DNA of 64,000 nucleotides, from assembly GCA_963971305.1 (NCBI GenBank), contig OZ020307.1, positions 3,919,501-3,983,500 on the forward strand. Direction: 5' to 3'. Positions 43,167 through 56,035 of this stretch are shown here, piece by piece; position 1 is the stretch's first letter; the number at the start of each line of letters is the position of its first letter. The notes under the pieces are model-generated. The model was not told the origin of the DNA and ran no database searches. It saw only the letters and a list, made by a program, of their open reading frames with translations. The position numbers and the translations under genes were made by a program. The stretch comes from Arcuatula senhousia. Its lineage: Eukaryota; Mollusca; Bivalvia; Mytilida; Mytilidae.

Positions 43167-43350
43167 TTATTGAAGGAATTCAATGAAAGCATGGCCACCG
43201 TTGCTGAAAATAGACGTAGGATAAAATCACTTAAAATGGCCTATAACTCAGCAGCTACATGTATAACAGTTAAAAATCTTCAGAATTAAAAGATGTACTA
43301 TAGATACATGTAAGTTAGTACATGTATTGGGGTTATTGCCCTTTACAGGT
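43147..43350 (+). repeat. Direct duplication block, copy 2
   Basis: Second copy of 41880-42083, about 1.27 kb downstream, containing the right end of the intact MITE and its flank (TTATTGAAGGAATTCAATGA). Confidence 0.85.
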
Positions 43351-43643
43351 AAAAATAATGTTTTTTCATGTTTTTGACCATTAGAATGAAAACTATTGCA
43401 AATAGAGAAAGCTACTGCTCAATTAAACCTGTAGCTCATTAAACTCTACAAAAGCCTCGATTTGGTCAAAGTTGTCAGTTAGTGTGTCTGTATGCTTATA
43501 CATTTGTAGATCCATCATCCATCCATCCTTGCTGTTTGTAAACAATTTCAAAAATCTTCTCTCAGACCACTGATTGATGTAAACCAGCTATAATAGCAGG
43601 AATGATATAATTATCATGTTGGCAACAAATGGTTCTCATTTTT

Positions 43644-45795
43644 AGCTCACCTGGACCGAAGGTCCATGTGAGCTATTACCATCACTTGGCGTCCGTCGTC
43701 GTCGTCTGTCGTCTGTCGTCGTCTGTCGTCGTCGTCGTCTGTTAACAATTTTTCAAAAATCTTCTCCTCTGAAACTACCAAACAGAATTTAATGAAACTT
43801 GGTATGAATGATCCTTAGGGTGTCCTGCACCAAACTTGTGTTTTGATTTTTAATCCGTTAAAAAACATGGCCGCCGTTACTAAAAATAGACTAGGGGGGT
43901 CAGACTACTGTTTTTGGCTTATAAATCAAAAAGTATAAGAGATAGAGGAAATCTGAGGCCACGCTACTGATTCAGCATCAAAAGCTCTACAAAAGTCTCC
44001 ATTTGGTCAAAGTTGTCAGATGACCCCTTATAGGGGTTACGGCCCCTTAAAGTTGAAAAATAGCATTTTTTCATGTATTTGGCCTACAGAATGAAAACTA
44101 TTGCAGATAGAGATTAGCTGTTGCTTGCTTAAATGTTCAGCTCATTTAACTCTACAAAAGTCTCCATAGGGTCGAAGTTGTCAGATGACCCCTTATAGGG
44201 ATTACAGCCCCTTAAAGGTGAAAAATAGCCATTTTTCATGTTTTTGGCCTACAGAATGAAAACTATTGCAGATAGAGATTAGCTGTTGCTTGCTTAAATG
44301 TTTAGCTCATTTAGCTCTACGAAAGTCTCCATAGGATCGAAGTTGTCAGATAACCCCTTATAGGGGTTACGGCCCCTGAAAAATGGCATTTTTCCATGTT
44401 TTTGGCCTACAGAATGAAAACTATTGCACATAGAGATTAGCTGTTGCTTGCTTAAATGTTCAGCTCATTGAGCTCTACAAAATTCTCCATAGGGTCGAAG
44501 TTGTCAGATGACCCCTTATAGGGGTTACGGCCCCTGAAAAAGTGATTTTTCATGTTTTTGTCCTACAGAATGAAAACTATTGCAGATAGAGATTAGCTGT
44601 TGCTTGCTTAAATGTTCAGCTCATTTAGCTCTACAAAATTTTCCATAGAGTCAAAGTTGTCAGATGACTCCTTATAGGGGTTATGGCCCCTGAAAAATAG
44701 CAATTTTTCATGTTTTTGGCCTACAGAATGAAAACTGTTGCAGATAGAGATTAGCTGTTGCTTGCTTAAATGTTCAGCTCATTTAACTCTACAAAAGTCT
44801 CCATAGGGTCGAAGTTGTCAGATGACCCCTTATAGGGGTTACAGCCCCTTAAAGGTGAAAAATAGCCATTTTTCATGTTTTTGGCCTACAGAATGAAAAC
44901 TATTGCAGATAGAGATTAGCTGTTGCTTGCTTAAATGTTTAGCTCATTTAGCTCTACGAAAGTCTCCATAGGATCGAAGTTGTCAGATAACCCCTTATAG
45001 GGGTTACGGCCCCTGAAAAATGGCATTTTTTCATGTTTTTGGCCTACAGAATGAAAACTATTGCACATAGAGATTAGCTGTTGCTTGCTTAAATGTTCAG
45101 CTCATTGAGCTCTACAAAATTCTCCATAGGGTCGAAGTTGTCAGATGACCCCTTATAGGGGTTACGGCCCCTGAAAAATAGTGATTTTTCATGTTTTTGT
45201 CCTACAGAATGAAAACTATTGCAGATAGAGATTAGCTGTTGCTTGCTTAAATGTTCAGCTCATTTAGCTCTACAAAATTCTCCATAGAGTCGAAGTTGTC
45301 AGATGACTCCTTATAGGGGTTACGGCCCCTGAAAAATAGCGATTTTTCATGTTTTTGTCCTACAGAATGAAAACTATTGCAGATAGAGATTAGCTGTTGC
45401 TTGCTTAAATGTTCAGCTCATTTAGCTTTACAAAATTTCCCATAGGGTTGAAGTTGTCAGATGACCCCTTATAGTGGTTACGGCCTCTGAAAAATAGCCA
45501 TTTTTCATGTTTTTGGCCTACAGAATGAAAACTATTGCAGATCGAGATTAGCTGTTGCTTGCTTAAATGTTCAGCTCATTTAGCTCTACAAAAGTCTTCA
45601 TAGGGTCGAAGTTGTCAGATGACTACTTATAGGGGTTATAGGTGAAAAATGGTGTTTTTGGCCTATAGAATGAAAACTATTGCAGGTAGAGAAAAGCTGT
45701 TGCTTGCTTAAATGTTCAGCTCATTTAGCTCTACAAAAGTATAGGGTGAAAATCAAGACCAGGTGAGCGATTCAGGCTCCTGGGAGCCTCTTGTT
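43644..45795 (+). mobile_element. Pearl-like element, subfamily A, long array with higher-order repeat
   Basis: Both ends are intact (AGCTCACCTGGACCGAAGG and GCCTCTTGTT). About twelve units of ~155 bp. A block of four units (637 bp) is duplicated: distinctive variants such as CTACGAAAGTCTCCATAGG recur at about 44318 and 44955. No ORF. Confidence 0.87.
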
Positions 45796-45897
45796 AATTG
45801 TTCAATAGGCCATAGCCAGAAATGAATATCACTTTTCCTCATTAATATTCATGTATGCAAATTAGATTACTTGTCACGTGACAAAACTTGTTTAATT

Positions 45898-47023
45898 GTC
45901 CCCCGCCGCAACGCGGAGCGGGGACTTGGAAATGCCGGTGTCCGTCCGTGCGTCCGTCACACTTTTTTTTGTAACACTTTTCTCAGTAACTACTAATCCT
46001 AGGGTTCTGAAATTTTGTATGCAGACTCCTATAGGGGTCCCCTAAGGTGTAAGTGATTTTCAGGTCAGTCTGACATCTACTTCCTGTTTAATGACTTAGT
46101 CATTTTTTCTCCCATAGGCTCAATGGTAAATTTTTCGTAACACTTTTCTCAGTAACTACAAATCCTAGGGTTCTGAAATTTTGTATGCAGACTCCTATAG
46201 GGGTCCCCCAATGTGTTAGTGATTTTCAGGTCAGTCTGACATCTACTTCCTGTTTAACGACTTAGTCATTTTTTTCCCATAGGCTCAATGGTAAATTTTT
46301 CGTAACTTTTTTCTCAGTAACTACTAATCCTAGTGTTCTGAAATTTTGTATTCAGACTCCTATAGGGGTCCCCTAAGGTGTAAGTGATTTTCAGGTCAGT
46401 CTGACATCTACTTCCTGTTTAACGACTTAGTCATTTTTTCTCCCAAAGGCTCAATGGTAAATTTTTCGTAACACTTTTCTCAGTAACTACTAATCCTAGT
46501 GTTCTGAAATTTTGTATGCAGACTCCTATAGGGGTCCCCTAAGCTGTAAGTGATTTTCAGGTCAGTCTGACATCTACTTCCTGTTTAACGACTTAGTCAT
46601 TTTTTCACCCATAGGCTCAATGGTAAATTGTTCGTAACACTTTTCTCAGTAACTACTAATCCTAGGGTTCTGAAATTTTGTATGCAGACTCCTATAGGGG
46701 TCCCCTAAGGTGTAAGTGATTTTCAGGTCAGTCTGACATCTACTTCCTGTTTAACGACTTAGTCATTTTTTTTCCCATAGGCTCAATGGTAAATTTTTCG
46801 TAACACTTTTCTCAGTAACTACTAATCCTAGGGTTCTGAAATTTTGTATGCAGACTCCTATAGGGGTCCCCTACGGTGTAAGTGATTTTCAGGTCAGTCT
46901 GACATCTACTCCCTGTTTAACGACTTAGTCATTTTTTCTCCCATAGAACACATTATTATTGGAGTTATGCCCCTTCAACAATATAACGTTCAACGGGCGG
47001 GGGACCTGGAATCTGTTCTTGTT
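45898..47023 (+). mobile_element. Pearl-like element, subfamily B
   Basis: It starts GTCCCCCGCCGCAACGCGG and ends GGCGGGGGAC followed by TGTTCTTGTT. Perfect 10 bp inverted repeats. Six or so very similar 166 bp units contain CTATAGGGGTCCCCTAAGG and TTCAGGTCAGTCTGACATCT. A (GTCC)-rich stretch follows the 5' end. Confidence 0.85.
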
Positions 47024-47639
47024 AGTATTGGGAACATGCTTTTATAACTTTTAGAAATCCGGAATATTTTAGGGTGTTACCCGTAACCGATATGGTTTAT
47101 TATGATAAATTGACTTCCTCAAAGTTTCTTTGGCGGATAAAAACAAACATTTTGAATAAATGTTGATTTGAATTGGACGTCTGAATGAACCGACGGCTTG
47201 AATTTGACCACGTTTGTGCTTCGTGGAACCTAGAGGTTATCAGCTATGGTTATATGGTTTGTTTTGTCTAATTATTTGCTGTTGATGCATTGAATTCAAC
47301 CCCCGCAAGTTGTTTACATTTTGTTATTACCTGCAAACAAATGTATCCAAAACCAAAATTTCGTCATTTAGTACAATATTCCGCCATGTTTTGTATAGCT
47401 ATTGAAGGACCCCACGCTTAATATTTTCACACAGCTGAGGAACCTTGAAATTTTAAAGCCCAATGTCCAGAGGTGTCTTAATATAAAACCATTGACGTGT
47501 ACTTCCAAAATAAACCCCCGCAACCTGTGTGCAAGAATTTTTTATTGAAATTTATTCAATATAGAAATAATATCCCTTTGCTCCTATAGTAAAAATTATG
47601 ACCGTAAACGTTCCTGATTTTATAATATGCTAATTAGCA
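47024..47639. other. Spacer without recognised features
   Basis: No exon or recognised repeat. Confidence 0.35.
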
Positions 47640-48003
47640 AATTGATAAAGATTTCTGGATATGCACTGTTCATGCTGTTACTAAAAATATAACATCGGAT
47701 AAACTCATTTAAAATTGCTTTGAACTCCGAAAGAATAACAGACAGATCTCATTAAATCAAAAGTTCAACAAAAGTGTTCATTTTGTCAAAGTTGCCATTT
47801 GATTGCTCCTTAATAAGATTGAAAAAAATGTTTTTACTCATTGCAAAATCTTTGCAGCTAGTGAAAAGCTGTTGCTTGCCTAATGTGCTTCAGCTGAATA
47901 AGCTTTACAAAAGTCTCCTTTTGATCAAGTAGAAATGTCAGGTCTGTGGTCCATATAACCCTCATGACTTAAAAAAGTTTAGGCTCATGGGAGCCTCTTG
48001 GTT
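47640..48003 (+). mobile_element. Pearl-like element, subfamily A, diverged 3' part
   Basis: Diverged units (AGAAAGTGAAAAGCTGTTGC-like, CAAAAGTGTTCATTTTGTC) end in AGGCTCATGGGAGCCTCTTG. The 5' end is missing. Confidence 0.55.
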
Positions 48004-48813
48004 TTTTTGGGGGGAATCAATATTTGAGGTTTCCCAGAAATGTGGTTTACACATTTTGATATAAGGAATTTGACTGCATATACATGTAAGATTAACATTT
48101 TGTTGAATTCTTATTTTTATTCGGTTGATTGTATCCTTTGATAACTATGAACATTGAAACTCTAACAATGAATCAACAAACATGACAGTAAGGGGTCTCA
48201 TTTTTAAGCAGCAAATACATAAAATGATACTGGAGACCAACTTATATTCACAACTTCTTTTTCTTGTGTAGTTGTTTGGGAGGGTAATTTTGCAGCCATA
48301 TTTCTGAAAGAACTTCAGGAGACACTTTAATTCAGATAACAAAAGATTATACTGTTATAAATGCTTTATTTTTACAAAGTTTTGTTATCATAAAATGAGC
48401 TAAAAACATCACCCATGAAATTGATTTTGTTTTTAAAAATGTCCAACCTAAAGTCTTAAGTAAGACCTGAAACCTTAGGGACAAATGTCAGCCTCCATCT
48501 GCAACTTTGGAACAGCCTTTTTCATTCAGTGTTAACTGTTTTTTGCTGAACTTGTGATATTATATGTTTGAATTTTATTTATTACTAATATAATGTTGTT
48601 AGCAGCTACCCTATCCATAATTCATTGCATTGCTAGGAATTGGATCTAACATCAATATTGATAAAACATCCTCCCATAGCATGTAATGTTAATCTTCGAG
48701 AAATGTTTCCTACCAATTGTTTGGTTCGATAATGAATAAAATTTGTATAGAAATATTGATATATAATAGGACTAGTTTGTACGGTCTGTATTAATTGTCT
48801 CGTGGATGTTTCA
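48004..48813. other. Upstream or intronic region of the signal-peptide exon
   Basis: No recognised repeat. It ends in GGATGTTTCAG at 48813, a possible acceptor, though the polypyrimidine tract is weak; alternatively transcription starts within this region. Confidence 0.35.
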
Positions 48814-48828
48814 GATGAGAAAGTTACG

Positions 48829-48909
48829 ATGTCTGCAGCGAGATTTACCCTTGTCACATTTACTGTGTTGTGTTTTCTGTCTGCCGTCCTTACACGACCA
48901 CACGAAAAG
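48829..48909 (+). CDS. Signal-peptide exon of an unidentified secreted or ER-lumenal protein
   Basis: ATG at 48829 opens 27 codons, MSAARFTLVTFTVLCFLSAV then LTRPHEK, ending on a codon boundary before a consensus donor GTAAGT at 48910. The hydrophobic core (FTLVTFTVLCFLSAVL) and short polar end are those of a cleavable signal peptide. An upstream ATG at 48814 is in another frame. The RPHEK ending is reminiscent of the start of mature calumenin/reticulocalbin-type proteins, but 27 residues cannot establish that. No following exon was found in the next 15 kb. Confidence 0.6.
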
Positions 48910-51900
48910 GTAAGTCTATAAGTGTGTTGATCATTTATCAATTATGAATAGTTAAGATATGTAAAAAAAAAGATAATTGTACAATAATTTTACATCTATC
49001 TTGGCCTGTGTTTTAAAAGGAGACAATTTCATTTTATCTTAGTAAAGAAAAAAATAATTGTGTTGTTATTTTAACAATACAATTTTGATATTCATACATG
49101 TAGCTTACTTGATTTCTTAATTAGCTTCAATCGTTCTTCATGAAATAATATTGAACTGTTTTCAAAGGTTAATGTTCTGATTTAAAATTCTGATTTATAT
49201 GTTTCTTGACATATTTGGTCTATAGATATCTCAGCTTTACATGTACTGGTATAAAGGAAGCAAGAGAGTTCCTGGGGGATGTTCATTTATCTTGTTTGCA
49301 TGGGTACCTATTGAACCTTAGTATGCTATATCAATTTCAGATCATCTTTTCATCCAGTTTACGGATTATTAAAAGCCCAAGCATTTTGCCCATTGGCAGA
49401 TCCAGAGGGTTTCTGGGGCTTTGCTTATTTTCCCCCAAAAATGGACCTTGAATCCTTGATTATGTCTTGGACTCCCGATAAAGCCCTGTTCTGAAAAATT
49501 CTTGATTTGCCTCAGGACTGCAGCAAATATTTTAAGCATCAAATATACAGAAACTAAAGCATTTTGTTGCCATAATGAATTAAGACTCATTATCTCAAAC
49601 AAATAACACAAGGTAGACATAATGAAACCATACAAATAATGAATCCCTCATTACTTAATACAGACAATAAAGCCATACAATATAGAATCCCTTAGTTATC
49701 ATTACTTAATACAGACAATAAAGCCATACAATATAGAATCCCTTAGTTATCATTACTTAATACAGACATTGATTCTAAACAATATGTCTGGAGTAAAATC
49801 TCATGATTATAGAAAAAAAAAGAATGATTCCTACTTCAGAAACCTTTGGGTATATAACATGTACTGTATTATTCAAATATGCCAAAAGCAAAATATGCAC
49901 ATTTTAGAATAACTCATTCAGATTTGTGGGGAAGTGAAGGTCATTCAGGGCTGTCAAGTTTTTATGAGCTGCATGCGTGAGTTTCGACGAAAAATTGAAA
50001 GATCAAAGGAAAAAATTAAAAGATCAAAGGAATTTGCCGCCAAATTGCCGACTGAATGCGTGAGTCTCACGCAAGTTGCGTGACACTTGACAGGTCTGGG
50101 TCATTCCAAAGTTTAAATGATATTACATAAAACAAAATGAGAATTTTAAAAAAAAGCAAAGTAAATAGCCAGCAAGAAGCCCGAAGCCCAGTTGTTGCTA
50201 ACCTAGATACATTTTAAACCAACTTTGGACAGCTCAAGCTCAGAGCTATGTTGTAAAATGCCTTTTGCAAGAATATCAAATGAACAAACAAACAAAAAAA
50301 ACAACACACTTGTGTGAGAAGTCTTGATTGGTTGACTGTTGTTTGCTTAATGTCCTACTATATTGCAGCCATAAAGTTGTAATTCTTAACTTTGACAAAA
50401 ACAACAATAGCAGACACATTGCTATTTTCATCACCAAGGAATCACAATGGACAACAGAAATAGATGTGTATAATAAAAGGAAATATTACGTATGTGGATG
50501 ACCACATGACTATCCACAAGACATGCAGAAACAGGCTGATTAAATTGACTTTGAGTTCATGATTTTAACAATTTGTTCAAATGTTGTCTTATCTTTTTGC
50601 TTCCAAAATTGATTATTATAATGAAACTTCTCCTTTAAGATCACTTTTTGTCTATTATCCCTGCTAAAGCTCTGTAATGGAGCTGACAAACCTGGAATTG
50701 TCCAGCAGTCTGCTTTACAACAACTCTATTTACTATTCATTATTTCTATTAAGATCTATGAGCCTTTAGCTTTATTGGTCATTGTAGCATATAAAGAGGA
50801 ATTGATGTGGAATAATTTAATATTTATAGATTTTGGTCACACAGGAATGCTGTAATAGTCGTTCATCATTTCTACCATGTTAAAACTAATGATGTGAGAT
50901 CACCAGACAGACAGGCTACACGATTTCTCTTCAAAACTTGCTCTACTGAAAATTGATGTGAAAATATTTGCTCATTCAGGGTTCTATCAATAATTCACTC
51001 ATCTGATAATTCTTGTCTGGAAGACTAGTCATACAGTCCAAAAGTTCAGTTTAAGTAGATAAGTAGATAAGAATTTTTGAAAGGTATGGGTTGAAAGCAC
51101 TTTTAAATGACAATTCTGTTAATGCCCTCTTATTTTTTCGTGGTAAGACAACTGAATTGTTGTTTTGGCAGTTTAAAATTCCTGCTGTTATGTTATTGTC
51201 CTTAGACTACAATGCAAGATATACATATTTGCACCGATTAGTTATTAGTTAAGCAATGACAAGCCCAATATTGCGAAAATATTAAACTGCTGTGAAAATT
51301 TCCTGGTCTATACAGTATATATTAAAAGAGGAATGATTGCAAGTCTTTGTTAGGTCAGTTTTGTCAGATTCTACTGTTTCTTCGATTATCCTTTTTGAAA
51401 AACGTAATAAAAGAAGAAGAGATATAATGGAACACACCAATGGACTAGCCAATTGATAAACGGTGTCACTAATGTCTGATTTACTTATGTTTGTCCATAT
51501 TTGGCTCTTATAATTGTTTTGACTGTACATCTGTTAGTGTTCTACCTATCCCAATTTTTCTTCCTTCATGAAAGTGTACTCAATGGTAAGTATTGGTTCA
51601 TGGCAAGACATATACACTAACCAACTTTCTAGAACAGGAGGCGTTCTATTGAATAGAACATCAGTGTCTTTGAGACTTATCCAGCTTGCTGTATACCCTT
51701 CAGCCACCATGGCAATCCATTTTATACTAAATATAAAGGATGCCTCTTACTCTTTGTCAACTATGGGTCTTTCAATTTTCACCCTAATTGGCGTAAGACT
51801 GCTAGAAAAGCCTTATACAAGATGTAAATACCTATAGAATTTGTTTCCTGCTCCATATAATGCTAAGAACACTCTGAACAAATGCATAATTTGTTGATGA

Positions 51901-53208
51901 ATCAATAGTTTAGAGTTAATATTGTTTGAATGATGTTCATTACCATAATTGCTTGTTTTGCATTAATGTTGGGAAATAACAAGCCAAAAGCAGGAACCAA
52001 TCTATTTCTCAGGGTTTTCCTTTTGTATAATGCTAAATGACATTTTCTTTTTAAGAATTGTTTAGTAAATGAATTTCAAGTTATTAGTTCAAACATTTAA
52101 CATAAAAGCAATGTTTTATGTAGAAATCATGATTACAGGAATTAGAAAAAAACGGTTTATGTCCCCACTATGCAACATCTTTTGACAACAAGTCCAAGGA
52201 GGGGAGCATTTAGTTTTGGTCATGTCCATCCATATTTACTAATTTTCTGTCAAGCTTTTCTCTGAAACGACATGAGAATGGTTTGAAATTATGCAGTGTG
52301 GTTCAGTATGACAGTTAAGTGTACATCTTGTGATTTCAAACCTATTGGACTTCTTTTTCCTGTTTGGCTCAGGGCCAATATGAAAATTTCTGTCAAACTT
52401 TTCTGTACCAGAGAATGATTCGAAATTGAGCAGGGTGATTCAGCAAAATAAATTTTCAGACCTATTGGACTATTTTTTATGGGGGAAGGGGGTATAGACA
52501 CATTCTTCCATTTTGGAATAATTTTAACTATTCAATATAAATTTTGAAAATCATCCTCTGTAAAATAAGAAAAAAACATACTGCATGTTAGTTAGACAAT
52601 TGTAGATTTTAAAAAAATATTTCTGTTGCCTGTGAGTATAATCCAAACAAACAGTTCTTGCCTACAGTAAATTTTCTGATTAAGTGTCTCACTGTTGAAA
52701 ACTAGAATGACTTTTTAACCTGATTAAGGCAGTATTTACTGTCTTCCTGTTGACAAGTTCCTTTATTACTTACCCATAGTTGGTAGTTTAACAATACATT
52801 TGATTCTGACAGGTTTCAATTGAAAATGGAAATGCTATTTATTTCACTAAGTAGAAGTCTTGGTAGAGGAAGTTAGCCTTATTGATTCATCTTATACCTT
52901 TTAGTCTTTTTGTATGAAATTAATTCTTTGTCAAACTAACTTACTACTTTTGTTGTGTGACATAGATAGATACATATATATATCTGGCCCTTATTTTTTG
53001 TTCATTAACATCCATCATTTAAATGTATACCTGCTATTAGCAACTGAAGCAAATATAGAAATAAATAGTTGATCTTTTATGGACTACATTAATGTGTTTT
53101 GTCAGATTTAGTCATATATTTTTTTTACATCGGTCAATAAGTGCTTCAAGTTTCATCTTGGTAACAATCAATGTTTTATAAGTTTTGTTCTGCGTAAAAG
53201 AGGGGTGG
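48910..53208. other. Probable long intron with minor repeats
   Basis: No convincing exon. It contains a G-rich dispersed repeat near 49394-49480 (GGCAGATCCAGAGGG), a 51 bp tandem repeat at 49649-49768, and a diverged pearl-like stretch at about 52188-52500. The 89-codon frame at 51568-51837 has no recognisable domain. Confidence 0.4.
49649..49768. repeat. 51 bp tandem repeat, ~2.3 copies
   Basis: CATTACTTAATACAGACAAT and the following GCCATACAATATAGAATCCC recur with a period of exactly 51 bp and almost no divergence. Confidence 0.85.
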
Positions 53209-53453
53209 CGCCAGGGTGGCTGAGTGGTCTAAGGTGCTGGTTTAAATACCACACTGATCACTAGCTGATCACCTCTGAGCTGGTGTTCCAGTCCTGTTTG
53301 TATTTAACAAAAAAAGGGACTTCCCCAACTGTATGTGATTAGGTTTGTCAGTTACCTGCCCACAGTCGGTGGTTTCCTCCAACATTAAACACTGACCGCC
53401 CTACATGGCCCAGGTGCGTCGATAAAGGGCGTTTAAAACCAACACACACTTAA
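53209..53453 (+). mobile_element. tRNA-derived SINE with Meta-type central/3' domain
   Basis: The head resembles a tRNA with a long variable arm: GCCAGGGTGGCTGAGTGG, including box A TGGCTGAGTGG at 53217-53227, and a decayed box B near 53290 (GTGTTCCAGTCCTG). The later part (CAGTCGGTGGTTTCCTCC, ACACTGACCGCC, then AAAGGGCGTTTAAAACC) resembles the Meta domain of mollusc SINEs. About 245 bp, no clear target duplication. Confidence 0.7.
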
Positions 53454-53458
53454 AAGAG

Positions 53459-53815
53459 GGGGCTATATTGCAAACACCTTGTCCGTCCGTCTGTCCGTCC
53501 CTTACATTTAATTATGGTAACTGATTTCTTGGCTACTACTGAAGGGATTGATTTCAAATTTTGTAAACAGCTTCAGCACGATGAGTTGTACTGTACCCCC
53601 CCTTTCCAGGTCAGTTCTGCATCTAATTCCTGTTTTCCATGCTGACTTAGTCATTTTTAAGGGTCAAAAAAGAAAAATTTTGGTAACAGATTTCTGGGCT
53701 TCTACTGAAGGGATTGATTTCAAATTAGGTACATTGCTTTATAAGGATGAGCTGTAACATGCCTCCCCTTTCCAGGTCAGCCGGGCATCCTCTTCCTCTT
53801 TTCTAAATGGTTGGG
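53459..53815 (+). mobile_element. Pearl-like remnant related to subfamily B
   Basis: After a (GTCC)-type tract (CCGTCCGTCTGTCCGTCCC) come two ~160 bp units containing CTACTGAAGGGATTGATTTC and CCCCTTTCCAGGTCAG. No clear 3' end. Confidence 0.6.
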
Positions 53816-54159
53816 AGGGGGTATCCTTAGAACAACTGTTTGTTTTGATATCTTATGTTGTTTGTGTGTGTGTTAATATGATGCAGGCATTTCCTTGCTC
53901 CAAGAACAGCATAACTCATTAATGATAGGCTTATTAATGGCTTCTTTAGAAAGAATATTGAAATAAAAAACACAAGAAATGATTAACTCAAACTAGATAA
54001 TCATAAAATCTTCTTTCAAATATTCAAAATTTAATTTGCAATAATTATGTTTAACTCAGTGTAAAAATGGTCATAACAGAGTCTGCTCCAAATTTTTAAT
54101 ACATGTAGTAATTTAGACAATACTTACTTCATTTAAATTCAGTATAGACCTACATAATT

Positions 54160-55016
54160 GTCTCGTCTGCGAAGCAGAGCGGGACATAGGTGTTACTTTA
54201 CCGGCGGCGACGGCGGCGTGAACTTTTTGGAAAAGTTGATGAAACTTGGTATGCATATGCCCCAGTAGTAGCTTAGCACAGTTGCATCCCCATCTATTGA
54301 CCTTGACCTTGATTTTCCGGTTGAGTGACTTTGACAATTTTCAATACATATAATAGCAATGGAAAAGTTTTGCGAGCACCTCCATATCTCAAGAACTATA
54401 GGTCCTAGGTTGATGAAACTTGGTATGCATATGCCCAAGTAGTAGCTTAGCATAGTTGCATCCCCATCTTTTGACCTTGACCTTGATTTTACGGTTGAGT
54501 GACTTTGACAATTTTCAATACATATAATAGCAATGGAAAAGTTTTGCGAGCACCTCCATATCTCAAGAACTATAGGTCCTAGGTTGATGAAACATGGTAT
54601 GCATATGCCCCAGTATTAGCTTACCACAGTTGCATCCCCATCTTTTGACCTTGACCTTGATTTTCCGGTTGAGTGACTTTGACAATTTTCAATACATATA
54701 ATAGCAATGGAAAAGTTTTGCGAGCACCTCCATATCTCAAGAACTATAGGTCCTAGGTTGATGAAACTTGGTATGCATATGCCCCAGTAGTAGCTTAGCA
54801 CAGTTGCATCCCCATCTTTTGACCTTGACCTTGATTTTCTGGTTGAGTGACTTTGATTATTTTTATTGCATATATTTGCAATGTTTAAGGACTATAAACA
54901 TCTTTTGATCTCAGAAACTGAAAATCCATGTAAATTCAAAATATAGTGGAAGTAAGAAAGAATAATTGTTTCTGATGGTGCCGGCAGGCGAGACATACTT
55001 TAGTGTTAACTCTTGT
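54160..55016 (+). mobile_element. Pearl-like element, subfamily C (copy 2)
   Basis: It starts TGTCTCGTCTGCGAAGCAG and ends GGCAGGCGAGACATACTTTA then TTAACTCTTGTT. About four units of 172 bp are highly similar to each other and to 29752-30425. Confidence 0.87.
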
Positions 55017-56035
55017 TTTATATGTAGGGCCTTTCATTGTCGGGATACTCTGAGTGCTATATACAATTTCTTTCTACATGTCAGGAATCTTCCCAGATAT
55101 TTGCACAGAAATTGATTCTTCATAAGTTCTGATGGTGAATATCAATTAGCTGATAGATCTTAGCTCACTGCACATTGATTAATGATAGTTATACAAATTC
55201 ATATGAGCACAGATTTTTCCAAGGAAATCAAAATTTTGAAATATTCTTTTGTAATGGTGATGAAATTAGTCATGTTATTTGATTGGGAATAAATCTTAGG
55301 AAATTTGATGCCTGTTTTCCTTTGTGCAGTTTCATTGAATGTAGATTTTGTAAATTGCAGGTTGTAGGGGCAGCATTTTAATGACTTGTTCTCCTTTATG
55401 TGTTATAGCTCCATATCAAGCATTTTTTAAGCACAATACTAGAAAAAATGTAGGGTAAAAAGTAAAAGTTACACAACATTACCATAAGCTTGTTTTCTGC
55501 ATCTAGCTTAAAGTGCCAAAGTAGTTGACTATAAACCTGAAGACATTAATACTGTATGACCTCCCTCAATTTGGATGTTGATTAATTTGGTCGTCAATGT
55601 ACTAGATATCTTACTTGTCTAAATGAGTTTTCTGCCTTTTCACTCCCAATGTAGCCAGAGTTATCGCCACCATCTATTCTCATTAAAGATATCGGAAATC
55701 TTTTAAAGGTTTCATCACAACTCGTTGGGAAGGGAGCATATGGCTGTGTAGACATTTTCACGTTGAATATGTTTGTTTTTCTTCTGTAATCAGTGCTCCA
55801 AACATCTCTGTAAATAAGTCAAAATTTTATGGTATAATTATTCACTACAATGGCTCTTTAAATGGACACGTTTTTTTAACAGCCAATATTCTACAAAATT
55901 CTAATTTTTTGTTGTTCATTTCATTTAACCATCAGTTTTTTGTGCTCATTTTTGTTTCAACTGTGGTGGAGAATCTCAAAAAAACAATTGTATGACAATA
56001 TCTTATCCCTTTTGAAGTATAACATTAACTATAAA
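55017..56035. other. AT-rich stretch without recognised features
   Basis: No exon or repeat supported. Confidence 0.35.

Noticed and set aside
43644..45795. Regular spaced repeats resembling a CRISPR array
   Set aside because: Units are contiguous ~155 bp tandem repeats without variable spacers in a eukaryotic transposon; no cas genes.
51568..51837. 89-codon open frame after the signal-peptide exon
   Set aside because: No recognisable domain, no consensus splice signals around it, and composition like surrounding non-coding DNA.
53209..53301. A functional tRNA-Leu or tRNA-Ser gene
   Set aside because: Box B and the acceptor stem are degraded and the sequence continues into a SINE body, so it is a SINE head.
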